Below, in pieces: positions 14,317 to 24,000 of a stretch of 64,000 nucleotides of DNA. The notes under the pieces were generated by a model. The model ran no database searches and was not told where the DNA came from. It worked only from the letters and a program-made list of their open reading frames with translations. How positions within the stretch are numbered: position 1 is the first letter of the stretch; the number at the start of each line of letters is the position of its first letter. The DNA comes from Polyangiaceae bacterium (lineage in GTDB: Bacteria; Myxococcota_A; Polyangia; Polyangiales; Polyangiaceae): positions 54,208 through 118,207 of the forward strand of contig JADLEQ010000054.1 in the NCBI GenBank assembly GCA_020846005.1, read 5' to 3'. A program made the translations under genes and the position numbers.

Positions 14317-16707
14317 GTGCCCGACGTCCTCGACCTCGGCCCGGCTGGGACCGTCGACCTGCGCGACGGCCGCGTGGTGCGGCCCGAGGGCGCGGACCAG
14401 CTCACCGACATCGAGCTCCGGCTCGTGCGTTACCTCGTGGAGCGGTCCGGGACGGCGGTGAGTCGAGGCGAGCTCGAGCAGGCGGTCTGGGGGTATCGAC
14501 CGGGCGTACTGTCTCGGACGGTGTTCACTACGGTGGGAAGGCTCCGCGCCAAGCTCGAGCCCGACCCCCACGCGCCGGTCCACGTCGTGACGATCCCCGG
14601 GTCGGGATACGCGTGGGCGGCGGATCCCGTGCGAGTTCGCGGGCCCGCGCGGCTCCCGGTCGACCTCGCCGCGTTCGTGGGGCGCGCGGCCGAGCTCCGC
14701 GCGATCGAGGAGGCGATCGACGCCTCGCGGATCGTTTCGTTGTCCGGCCCGGGCGGCGCGGGGAAGACGCGCCTCGCGCTCGAGGTGGCGCGCCGTCGCC
14801 AGGGGCGCGTCGTGTTCGTGCCGCTCGAGCCGCTGGAGGAGCTCGACGCCGTGCCGCGCGCGGTGGCCGCGTCGATGGGCGTCGGGCTCGGCGGGCGAGC
14901 CGATCCGTGGGGCGAGCTCGCAGAGCGGACGGAGGGTGAGCTGCTCGTGGTCCTCGACAACGCCGAGCACCTCGCGGGCCTCGCCGAGCTGCTCGCGCGC
15001 TGGGTCGGGGCGTGCCCGCACCTCACGCTGCTCGTGACGACGCGGGTGCGCCTCGGGCTGCGCGCCGAGATCTCCGTCCAGGTCCCGCCGCTGGGGGTGC
15101 CGTCGGCCGGCGGGGAGCTCGCGTCGAGCGAGGCGGGGACGCTGCTGCTCCAGCACGCCCGCCGGGCCCGGCCCGGGTGGGCGCCGAGCGGTCCGGACGC
15201 CGACGCGCTGGCGGCGCTGTGCCGTGCCGTCGGCGGCAACGCGCTCGCGCTCGAGCTCGCGGCGGCGTGGCTGCGCGTGCTCGAGCCCACGGAGGTCCTC
15301 GCGGAGGTCGGCGCGGGCTCGGTGCTCGTCTCGCTCGATCGCGACGTGCCCGCTCGGCATCGCAGCATCGACGCGACGCTGGCGGCTTCGTGGCGGCTGC
15401 TCTCGCCCGCGGCCGCTGCCGCGCTCGACGAGCTCGCTCCCTGCTGCGGTCCCTTCGATCGGGCGACCGCCGTAGCGGTGGCCCGCGCAGATCTCGCGAC
15501 CCTGTCACAGCTCGTCGACGCGTCGCTCCTCCACCGGCGCCGCGCCGACGATGGCGCCCCCGCGCGCTTCGACGTGCACCCGCTCGTCCGGCAGCACGCT
15601 CGCGCGCGCCTCGCCGCCCGGTCCGACGCGGCGGTGGTCCGCGAGCGCCACGCGCGCTGGTTCCTCGCGCGGCTCCGGGACGTGGTCCGCGGCGCCGAGG
15701 ACGGCGACGAGCTCGAGGCCGCGCGCGCGCTGGCCGCCGACCACGAGGACGTCCTCGCGGCGTGGTCCGATCGCGCGCGCGCCGCCGACGACGACGCGCT
15801 CGGAGGCTCCGCCTGGGCGCTCTACCGGTACCTCGACCTGTCGAACCGCTTCGGAGAGCTGGCGCAGGCGCTGCACGAGGCCGAGCGCGGCCTCGGCGCG
15901 TCTCCCACGGCGCGCGCCATCGGCCTGCTCGGGGCCGGCGCGGGCGTCCGCACCGACGCAGTGATCCCGCACGGGCCCGCCCTGGAGGGGGTACCGCTCG
16001 AGCTGCGGACCGCGGCGCTGGTCCACGCAGCGATCGCCGCGCAGCAGGCCGGGCAGCTGGACGCCGCGGAGCTGCTCGCAGGTGAGGCGCTCACGCTGGC
16101 GGCGCCACGGTCCTTCCTGGCAGGCTTCGCTCGGACGGTCCGCGGCACCGCGCGGATGCGCGGTGGACGCCTCGACGCGGCGCGCGAGGACCTCCACGCG
16201 ACCGCCGCGGATCGGGCGACCGGGCGGGGCCACGCTCGACCCACCGTGCACCTCGGCGAGCTCGCCCTCGCGGCGGGCGACCACGCCGCGGCCCGGGAGC
16301 TCCTGGAGGCGGGCCTCGCCGCGTGCCGCGCGTGCGACGATCGCGCGTTCGCCGCGCTCGCGCTGGCGCGGCTCGCTGCGGTGCTGGCCGCGTCCGGCGG
16401 CGATCCGGGGGCCGTCGGCGTCGAGGCGATCGAGGAGGGCACCACGTCGCGTCTCCCGCGCGTCTGGTGGTCGGCGGCGCTCGAGGTGCTCGGCGATCAC
16501 TGGTCCCGCTGCGCGGCGCGCGCCGAGGTCGGCCTGGTCCTGCTGGCCGCGGCCGCGGCGAGCCCGACGATGGGGCCGCCCGGCCCGGTGCGCGCGCGGC
16601 TGGAGGCCTCCCGCGCGCTCGCCGACGACGCGACCTGGCGCCGCGCGACCGCCGCCGGGCGGGTGGCGACGGACGCCGAGCTGCTCGCGATCGTGCGTCG
16701 CCTCTAG
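14317..16707 (+). CDS. Winged-helix/NTPase (AfsR/BTAD-like) regulator
   Basis: 796 aa from a GTG start. Residues 1-105 are an OmpR/PhoB-type DNA-binding domain (LTDIELRLVRYLVERSG, GRLRAKLEPDP, TIPGSGYAWA). Residues 112-330 are a STAND-type NTPase: Walker A SGPGGAGKT (near 142-150), Walker B LLVVLDNAEHL (209-219), and the sensor region LLVTTRVRLGL. Residues 500-790 are Ala-rich helical repeats, TPR-like. No phosphoacceptor domain is present, so it is activated by ligand or nucleotide rather than a histidine kinase. It is divergent from the O-methyltransferase and may control it. It ends 20 bp before the convergent PmbA-like gene. Confidence 0.85.
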   Translation: MPDVLDLGPAGTVDLRDGRVVRPEGADQLTDIELRLVRYLVERSGTAVSRGELEQAVWGYRPGVLSRTVFTTVGRLRAKLEPDPHAPVHVVTIPGSGYAWAADPVRVRGPARLPVDLAAFVGRAAELRAIEEAIDASRIVSLSGPGGAGKTRLALEVARRRQGRVVFVPLEPLEELDAVPRAVAASMGVGLGGRADPWGELAERTEGELLVVLDNAEHLAGLAELLARWVGACPHLTLLVTTRVRLGLRAEISVQVPPLGVPSAGGELASSEAGTLLLQHARRARPGWAPSGPDADALAALCRAVGGNALALELAAAWLRVLEPTEVLAEVGAGSVLVSLDRDVPARHRSIDATLAASWRLLSPAAAAALDELAPCCGPFDRATAVAVARADLATLSQLVDASLLHRRRADDGAPARFDVHPLVRQHARARLAARSDAAVVRERHARWFLARLRDVVRGAEDGDELEAARALAADHEDVLAAWSDRARAADDDALGGSAWALYRYLDLSNRFGELAQALHEAERGLGASPTARAIGLLGAGAGVRTDAVIPHGPALEGVPLELRTAALVHAAIAAQQAGQLDAAELLAGEALTLAAPRSFLAGFARTVRGTARMRGGRLDAAREDLHATAADRATGRGHARPTVHLGELALAAGDHAAARELLEAGLAACRACDDRAFAALALARLAAVLAASGGDPGAVGVEAIEEGTTSRLPRVWWSAALEVLGDHWSRCAARAEVGLVLLAAAAASPTMGPPGPVRARLEASRALADDATWRRATAAGRVATDAELLAIVRRL

Positions 16708-16727
16708 GCGACCCGGCGCGCGGCGCG

Positions 16728-18098
16728 CTACCTGCTGCCGGCGCTGAAGCGCAGGCGCCGGAGCAGCACCGCGGGCGCGGCGACCGAGCCGGCCGCGCTC
16801 CACCAGTTCGGGATCAGCGTGCGCGCGCGCGTGGCGCCCTCGCAGCGCGCGAACGCCTCGAGCACCGAGTCGGTGAAGCGCGGGCTGCGCACCGGGCGAC
16901 CCAGCGCGCCGCCCTCGATGCGAAACGCGCCGTCGCGCACGAGGCCCGTCATCACGGCCCGCCGTGGCTCGAGCATGCCGTTCACGTAGTGCAGGCGGCG
17001 CACGTAGAGCCCGTGGCCGGCCTGTCGGATCAGCTCCGCCTCGCTCTCGGCCTCGCCGCCCGCGACCACCAGCGCCGTCGGGCCGATGCCGCCGGGCTCG
17101 AACGCGGACGGCGGGTGGGCGCTGCCCGTCGAGGGCGACCCGACGCGGCTCCCCCAGAGGCGATCGGTGAGCGCTCCGCGCGCCACGCCCCGCTCGAGGA
17201 GCGTCACGGCGGCGCGGGTCGTCCCCTCCCGATCGAACGGCCCGGCGAGCGAGAGCGCGCCGAGCGGCTCGTCCCGCACGTCGAGCCGCTCCCCCGAGAT
17301 TGCCTCCCCGAGGCGACCGGCGAGGGCGCTCGTCCCCTGCGCGATCTCGCGCGCGCCGAACGCGATCATCGCGAGCCACTCGATGAGCTCCGCCACCGCG
17401 TCCGGCGCGAGGACCACGTCGTGCTCCCCGGCTTCGATGCCGCCCGGATCGCGCCCGGCCCGGGCGTCGCGGATCGCGCGCTCGGTCTCTGCGGCGAGCC
17501 CGAGCGCGTCCACGTCGATCGAGGTCGCGTTGCCGTGGCCCGCGGCGCCGGGACCGCCGGCGCGCTCGAGCGCCCACACGCGGAACGCGGCGACCGTCCC
17601 GCTGTGGTGGCGGCGGAGGCCCGTCGTGGCGACGACCGCCTCGTGCTCGACCCGAGTCTCGAGCGCGCCGCTCGCGACGAGCCCCGCGTCGCGGATCGCT
17701 CGGAGCACGGGCTCGAGCCGCGCCACGCGCTCCTCCGCGGTCGCTCGGGCGGTGCTCTCCGCGTAGCGTCGCGGAAGCGTTGGCTCGGCGCTCGGCGGAG
17801 GCGCGAAGCCGGGGAACGCTGGCTCTTCCGGGACGCGCTCCGCGACCCGCGTCGCCTCCTCGATCGCCGCGCGCAGCCCGACCGGATCGAGCGCGGTCGT
17901 GCTGGCCTCGCCCACACGCTTGCCGCGCGCGACGCGCACCGTACACGCGGGCTCCACGAGCTGCATGTGCTGGCAGAGCTCGCCCACCGCGAAGCGCGCG
18001 TAGCCGCGGCGCACGTCGCGCGCGTGGATCTCGGCCTCCGGCTCGCCCGCCTCGCGGAGCGCCGCGCCGATCAGCTCGGCCAGGGCGGCGGCGCTCAC
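16728..18098 (-). CDS. PmbA/TldE-type protease partner subunit
   Basis: 456 aa from a GTG that overlaps the TldD stop (GTGA, 18095-18098). It belongs to the TldD/PmbA (U62) family but lacks the HEXXXH metal site of its partner, as TldE subunits do. Conserved features include EHDVVLAPDAVAELIEWL, FDREGT, GLYVRRLHYVNGMLEP and MTGLVRDGAFRIEGG near the C-terminus. In Escherichia coli TldD and TldE form a heterodimeric peptidase that trims unfolded peptides and matures microcins. No RiPP precursor was recognised nearby. Confidence 0.88.
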   Translation of the reverse strand: MSAAALAELIGAALREAGEPEAEIHARDVRRGYARFAVGELCQHMQLVEPACTVRVARGKRVGEASTTALDPVGLRAAIEEATRVAERVPEEPAFPGFAPPPSAEPTLPRRYAESTARATAEERVARLEPVLRAIRDAGLVASGALETRVEHEAVVATTGLRRHHSGTVAAFRVWALERAGGPGAAGHGNATSIDVDALGLAAETERAIRDARAGRDPGGIEAGEHDVVLAPDAVAELIEWLAMIAFGAREIAQGTSALAGRLGEAISGERLDVRDEPLGALSLAGPFDREGTTRAAVTLLERGVARGALTDRLWGSRVGSPSTGSAHPPSAFEPGGIGPTALVVAGGEAESEAELIRQAGHGLYVRRLHYVNGMLEPRRAVMTGLVRDGAFRIEGGALGRPVRSPRFTDSVLEAFARCEGATRARTLIPNWWSAAGSVAAPAVLLRRLRFSAGSR

Positions 18099-19561
18099 GA
18101 GTGCCCGACCTCCACGCCGGTGAACCGCGCCGGCGGTGCGGCGTGCGCCACCTGCATCGCCTGGATCGGGTCGCCCTTGCCGCACGTCGAGAGGCCCCAG
18201 AGCTGCGCCTCGCTCGGGCCGCAGATCGCGTTGCAGCTGCCCCAGAACCGCGGCGTCACGTCCGCGTAGCGGGCGTCCCGCAGCATGCGGACGCGCTTGC
18301 CTCGCCGTATCTCCCACGCGACCTCGCACGAGAACTGGAAGTCGAGCCGCTGGTCGTCGATGCTCCAGCTCTTGTTCGTGTCGAGCAGCAGGCCGTCCGC
18401 CGTGTCCGCGACGAGCTCCTCGAGCGTGCCCTCGCGCGGCGCGAGCGAGACGTTGACCATGCGGATCATCGGCAAGCGATTCCAGCCGTCCGCGCGCACC
18501 GTCGCGGTCGACGCCCGACCCAGCGACGCCGCGGTCTCGCGTGAGGAGAGGTAGTCGACGAACACGCCCTCGAGCACGAGCGGTGCCTTGCCCGCGGGCG
18601 TGCCCTCGTCGTCCCAGCCGAACGTGCCGAGGCCCCCGGGGGCGACGGAGTCCGCCGTGAGCGTCACGAGCGGCGAGCCGTAGCGGAACGCGCCCAGCAT
18701 CGGCGGCTGGAGGAACGAGCCGCCTGCCAGCGAGATCTCGAAGCCGAGCGCTCGATCGAGCTCCGTCGGGTGGCCGCACGACTCGTGGATCTGGAGCGCG
18801 AGCTGGCTCGAGCCGAGGATCACCTCGCGCGCGCCGGCCGGGCACGGCTCGGCGCCGAGGAGCTCGATCGCCTCCGCGCGCACGCGGTCCGCGTTCGCGA
18901 GGAGCTCGCGCCGCGCCACGACCTCGTAGCCCGCCTGGAGCTGTTCGAAGCCGGCGCTCGCGGGGTGGGACCGCCGCTGCGCCCGGCCGTCGTCGCCGAC
19001 GGCGATGGCCTGCATCCCGGCGCCGCCATACGTGAGGCGCTGCTCGAGGTCGGCGCCCTCCGTCGTCAGCAGTAGCTTCTCGACTCGCGTGAAGGTCATC
19101 CACGCCTCGGCGCTGCGGATCGGCGGGCCGCCCGCGAGCAGCGCGCTCACCGGGGCTGTGAGATCCTCCAGCTTTCTGTCGAGCGGCACCGAGAACGGGT
19201 CGACGACGACCGGCGTCTCGTACCGCCCGCGCGCCCCGTCGCGCGGCGGGAACGCCACGCGGCGCACCAGCAACGGCGCGCTCGCGAGCGCGACCGCCAG
19301 CGCGTCGTCCACCATCGCGAGCACGGCCGCCTCCGCCGCGACGGGCGTGCAAGCGAACCCCCACGCTCCCTTCGCGATCAGCCGGACGGCGAAGCCCGCG
19401 CTCCCCGCGCGCGTCACGCCCTCGGGGGCGCCGTCCAGCACCCGGATCGACTCCCGCCGCTGGCGGACCCACCGCACCTCGGCGAGCGTCACGTCCGCGT
19501 GGGACCGCGCGCGCGCGAGCGCCGCCTCGCACAGCGCGCGGACCGGGCCAGGGGCGATCAC
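18095..19561 (-). CDS. tldD: TldD metallopeptidase
   Basis: 488 aa from a GTG start. The catalytic zinc motif is HESCGH (HEXXXH), followed by PTELDRALGFE. Other family blocks are GTFGWDDEGTPA, GVFVDYLSSRETA, NTNKSWSIDDQRLDFQFS-like DTNKSWSIDDQ, and the C-terminal GSCNAICGPSEAQLWGLSTCGKGDP. The enzyme degrades unfolded or modified peptides together with the TldE-type subunit, and the two genes are coupled by a GTGA overlap. No promoter or ribosome-binding site is obvious in the short gap to the MopE-type gene. Confidence 0.93.
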   Translation of the reverse strand: MIAPGPVRALCEAALARARSHADVTLAEVRWVRQRRESIRVLDGAPEGVTRAGSAGFAVRLIAKGAWGFACTPVAAEAAVLAMVDDALAVALASAPLLVRRVAFPPRDGARGRYETPVVVDPFSVPLDRKLEDLTAPVSALLAGGPPIRSAEAWMTFTRVEKLLLTTEGADLEQRLTYGGAGMQAIAVGDDGRAQRRSHPASAGFEQLQAGYEVVARRELLANADRVRAEAIELLGAEPCPAGAREVILGSSQLALQIHESCGHPTELDRALGFEISLAGGSFLQPPMLGAFRYGSPLVTLTADSVAPGGLGTFGWDDEGTPAGKAPLVLEGVFVDYLSSRETAASLGRASTATVRADGWNRLPMIRMVNVSLAPREGTLEELVADTADGLLLDTNKSWSIDDQRLDFQFSCEVAWEIRRGKRVRMLRDARYADVTPRFWGSCNAICGPSEAQLWGLSTCGKGDPIQAMQVAHAAPPARFTGVEVGHS

Positions 19562-19607
19562 GTCCCGGAGCCTACACGGCGCCCGGCGGTCGCGCGAGCG
19601 CCGCGCG

Positions 19608-21092
19608 TCACGGACTGCGGCAGCAGCGGAAGCCGATGTTGGCGAGGATCGCGTTGGCCGCGGCGCGCGGCGCGAGATCGATCGAGCACTCGAGCCCAGC
19701 CGAGGGTGACAGGTAGGAGCCCCCGTGGAGCTGGTAGATGTCGCGGTTGGGCGTGCCGCCCGTCTCGCCCGTCTTGGTGCTCGTCCACTCCGTGGCGTTG
19801 CCGCTCAGATCGACCGCGCCGTCGGCGCTGGTGCAGGCGGCGAGCGTCCCCGTGGCGAGGAGGACGTCGTCGTCCGTCCCGCCCGAGACGCCGTCGTGGT
19901 CGACGCCGTTGCACGCGTCCGCGGCGTAGCTGCCCCCGTACGGGTAGACGCTCGCGCTCGGCCCCTCGCAGGCGCGGAGCAGCTCGGCCGCCGTGCACAG
20001 CCGATGGTTCGCGCCGCGGGCCTCGCAGGCGGCGTTCGCCTCCGCCCACGCCGTCGCGGTCCACGGCAGCACGCCCGCGCGGACGCACGCGACGCCGCTG
20101 GCGACGCCCGCGCTCGTGCCGGTCGCGTCGGCGCGCGAGGCCTCGTACCGATCGACGAAGAACAGCGGCGTCGTAGCGTCCGGGATCGGGAGCATGTCGT
20201 GCACCACCTCCTCGTCGATCAGGCCGTCGCAGTCGTCGTCGAGGCCGTTGCACGCCTCCGCGCCGGGCGCCACGGCGTCGGGCGGCAGCGACAGATCGCA
20301 GAGCGTGGCCGAGGGGTCGTTCGGATCGCAGGCGATGGCGCCCGGGTCGAGGCACACCCCCACGCCGCCGTTGTCGCACGGCATGCCGAGGGTGAGGAAC
20401 GTCTCGTCGACCTGGCCGTCGCAGTTGCCGTCGAGGCCGTCACACAGCGTCTCGACCAACCGCACGAAGCCCGAGTCCGTCTCGACCTCGGGCGGATAGG
20501 TGCAGCTCCACGTGCCGGTCGCGCCGTCGCAGACGGCCACGGCGGCCGCGCAGGGTGTCCCCGAGGTGCGGGTGCAGGCCCCGGGCGGCGGCGCGAGATC
20601 CGGATCGTCGCCGTCGACGAGCTGGTCGCAGTCGTTGTCGAGGCCGTCGCAGATCTCCGTCTCCGGGAGGATGAACGGGCACTGGTACTCGCAGCCGTCC
20701 GCGGCGCCGTCGGCGTAGTCGTAGTAGCCCGCGGCGCACTCTTGGATCTCGCACCGCCCGGCGACGCACCGCGGGAACGCGGCGGGGAGCTCGCAGCGGT
20801 GCCCGCACTCGCCGCAGTTCTCGAGATCCGTGAGCGTGTCCGCTTGGCAGCCGGCGTCGATCAACGAGCCCCCGGTGCCGCCGCCGACGTTGCCCAGGTT
20901 GCCGCTGCCGCCCGACCCGCCGCCGTCGCTCGGGGCGCCGCCGGAGCCGCCGCTGCTCGGTGAGTCGTCGCCGCACCCGGCGAAGCAGAACGCCTCGACG
21001 GCGCACGCGGAGCCGAGGAGCGGCGCGCCGAGGAGCGCGGCCACCCCGAGCGCCCGCAGCGCGCGCCCGGCGACTCCCGCCCGGGGCCTCAC
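19608..21092 (-). CDS. MopE-type lipoprotein with sulfatase-modifying-factor (SUMF1-like) domain
   Basis: 494 aa from a GTG overlapping the previous stop. The signal ends in LLGSAC (Cys near 30), followed by a Gly/Ser linker to residue 80. Residues 110-300 hold three MopE/metal-binding motifs: ICDGLDNDCDQLVDG, LCDGLDGNCDGQVDE, ACNGLDDDCDGLIDEE. Residues 305-494 are SUMF1-like: RLCTAAELLRACEG, DLSGNATEWTS and GGSYLSPSAGLECS, ending with IGFRCC. FGE-type catalytic cysteines are not evident, so it is probably structural or binding. It is an outer-membrane or surface protein. Confidence 0.85.
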   Translation of the reverse strand: MRPRAGVAGRALRALGVAALLGAPLLGSACAVEAFCFAGCGDDSPSSGGSGGAPSDGGGSGGSGNLGNVGGGTGGSLIDAGCQADTLTDLENCGECGHRCELPAAFPRCVAGRCEIQECAAGYYDYADGAADGCEYQCPFILPETEICDGLDNDCDQLVDGDDPDLAPPPGACTRTSGTPCAAAVAVCDGATGTWSCTYPPEVETDSGFVRLVETLCDGLDGNCDGQVDETFLTLGMPCDNGGVGVCLDPGAIACDPNDPSATLCDLSLPPDAVAPGAEACNGLDDDCDGLIDEEVVHDMLPIPDATTPLFFVDRYEASRADATGTSAGVASGVACVRAGVLPWTATAWAEANAACEARGANHRLCTAAELLRACEGPSASVYPYGGSYAADACNGVDHDGVSGGTDDDVLLATGTLAACTSADGAVDLSGNATEWTSTKTGETGGTPNRDIYQLHGGSYLSPSAGLECSIDLAPRAAANAILANIGFRCCRSP

Positions 21093-24000
21093 CGGGCCTC
21101 CCGCGTGGCGCCGGAGCGCCGCCCGACCACCAGCGCCGCGAGCGCGAGGAGCGCGCCCCAGGCGTACCGCCCGGGCGCGGGCCCACCCGGCTGGGCGCAG
21201 CCGCAGCCACCGCCCCCGGTGGCCAAGCCCCAGTAGTCATCCCCGGTATAGGGAGCTACGGGCCCGCCGTCGCCGCCGTCGGGGGCGCCGCCGCCGGTGC
21301 CCGCGCCGCCGGTGCCCGCGCCGCCGGTGCCCGCGCCGCCGGTGCCCGCGCCGCCGGTGCCCGCGCCGCCGCCGGGGGAGCCGTCCGGTCCGCCGCCGTC
21401 GGGGCCGGCGCCGCCCGTCCCGGCGTCGGCGCCGCCGCCGTCGGGGGTGAAGACGCACAGGCCGTTCACGCAGGTCTGCCCCGGGTCGCAGGTCACGCCC
21501 GCGCACCCCCGCGGCTCGCAGAAGCCGTTCGTGCAGTCGAACCCTGGCGCGCACGGGAACTCCCCGCTCCGGCACGGCTCGAGGCACCGCCCCTCGACGC
21601 ACCGGTTCGCGCCGGGGCACGCCTCGAACGTGTCGGCCACGCCGTCGCAGTCGTCGTCCCTGCCGTTGCAGATCTCGGCGAGCGGACCGCGGTAGCCCAC
21701 GCAGCGGATCGTGCCGTTGATGCACGCGTTGGTGCCGAGCTGGCACGGCGGCTGGTCGTTCGGTGGCGTCAGCGTGCCGCAGCTCTGCCCCACGGTGGGC
21801 TCGTTGGTCTCGAGCTCGGGATCGGCGGAGTCGACCAGAGAGTCGCAGTCGTCGTCCACGCCGTTGCAGATCTCGGGCGCCGGGACGCAGCCGCTGCAGC
21901 TCAGCCCCTCGTCGACCAGGCCGTCGCAGTCGTCGTCCAGGCCGTTGCACACCTCGGTGCCGGGCGAGGCCCCCGGGTGGTCAATCACGCACTCGGTGCC
22001 CGTCCCCCCCGCGCTGCAGACGATCGTCCCCGTGCCACGGCACGCGCCGAGCTGGCCGTCGTCGCACGCCAGGCCCTTGTCAGGGAAGTCCTCGTCGACG
22101 AGCGAGTCGCAGTCGTCGTCGGCGTCGTTGCACGTCTCGAACACCTGGCTGTTGGCGATGATGGTGGCGATCGCGTTGGCGAGGCCGTTCTCGTCGTCGG
22201 CGAAGAAGGCGGCGTCGGGCTGGCCCGTGAACGTGCCGGCGTTGGTGCCGCCCGCGGTCGCGATGGCGTTGAGCTGAGCGCGCTCGCCGGCGGTCACGCT
22301 GAAGCCGATGACATACGTGAGGATGTCCTTCCCCGGCACCGCCGTGCGCAGGGCGGTGGCCGCCGCGACGGGGTCGCCCTGGCAGCTCTCGGCGCCGTCG
22401 GTGAGCAGGATGACCGAGTACGCCCGGCAGTCCCTGGCGCCGTCGCACGTCACGACGGGCCTCAGGAAGGACTCGGCGGCCTGCAGCGACCCTGCCAGCG
22501 GCGTCGGCCCGGTGCCGCGGAGCTCGCAGTCGCCGCCGGAGCAGTGGTCGCCCTCCACCGTCGTGCCCACGAAGCTCGTCTCGGCGCCGTCGAGCCACGA
22601 GAGGTAGCGCCCGATCGGCGCGTCGAAGCCGACGAGGAACTGCGCGCCGCGCCGCGGGGGCCCGCACGAGCCGGCGTAGTTGATGCAGTCGGCGGACGGA
22701 GTGGCCCACCCGATCTGGATGTTCGCGGTCGCGCCCGCGTGGTTGTACCCGGCGCCAGGGTAGATGTCGGAGAGCACGCACTGGTTGCCCGGGTAGTGCC
22801 CCGGGTACGCGGGGGCGACGTTGTCCGTCGGGTCGTCGTAGCTGCAGCAGCTCTGCGCGCACTCGAACCAGTTCGCCGTCTGGCAGCTCCTGGCGATGCC
22901 GGCGTCCTGGTAGTAGCGGGCGAGCGCGTACCCGTTCTCGGGGAACGCGGCGAGCACCTTGGCGACCGCGCGCTTGGCGATGTAGAGGCGCGAGTCGTTC
23001 CCCGCCGAGGCGCCGGTGTCGGCGTTGGTGTCGAGCCCAGGGAAATCGAGCGAGCCGTCCCCGAACGTCGGGTCGCCCTGCAGATCGTTCAGCATGGAGC
23101 CGGAAGAGTCGAGGACCAGCGCGAAGCGCGGCCGGGCGTCCGTCGCGGGGACCTCGCACGTCGCGGGATCGTACGTGCAGTCCGCGGGGACGCCGCCGAC
23201 GCACGACGGCGTCGCGCCGCCCGGGCACGCGAGGTCGGGGAGATCTTCGTCGACGCTGCCGTCGAAGTCGTTGTCGTAGCCGTCGCAGATCTCGCCCACG
23301 AAGGCGCCGTCCACCTGGAGCTCGCCCGCGCCGCCGCCCGCCTCGCCCGCGCAGATGGGACACACGCCGCCGTAGCCGCCGCGCACATCGAAGATGGCGC
23401 GCGGGTCGATCGACTTCGTGCGGCTCTGCACGGTGACGATCCCGCCGCCGCCGCCGCCGCCGCAGTCGTCGCAGGTGCCGCTGTTCTGGGTCCCGGCGCA
23501 CTCGGTCTCGTCGTCACCTACGTCGTAGGGCGTGCAGGCGCCGCCCGCCGTCGCGCAGACGTTGCCGAGGGCGCCGCCCAGGTTCCTGCAGGTGTGGCCC
23601 GGGTAGCGGCAGTCGGCGTTGGAGGTGCACGGCGTGCAGTTGCAGGGACCGCACAGCCGGTAGGTGGCGCCGCTCGCTGGCTCGGTGAGCGTCTGGCACG
23701 TCTGCCCCGACTGGCAGTCGCCGTCGCCCGTGCACGGCAGGCACTTCGGCTGGGCGTCGCCGCCCCGACCGCCGTGGGCGGTCACCCGCGCCGTGTCCGT
23801 GATCGTCACCTGATCGCCGACCAAGAGGATCGTCCCGCCCGCGCCGCCGCCCGCGGAGTCGTTGCCGCTCGAGCAGCCCCTCGCGCCGTCGGCGATGATG
23901 CGCCCGTCGACGCGCAAGACGCCGGTCTGCGTCGCGGTGGCCGCCACGAGCACCACGCGGCCGCCGCCGTCCCCGGCGCGGAGCGCTCCGTCGAAGCCGT

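Noticed and set aside
16728..19561. TldD/PmbA pair as part of a RiPP cluster
   Set aside because: No short precursor peptide, transporter or modification enzyme is recognisable next to it; these proteases are also common housekeeping genes.
21286..21370. 15-bp repeats as a CRISPR or regulatory array
   Set aside because: They are in frame, encode a Gly/Thr/Ala linker and have no spacers.
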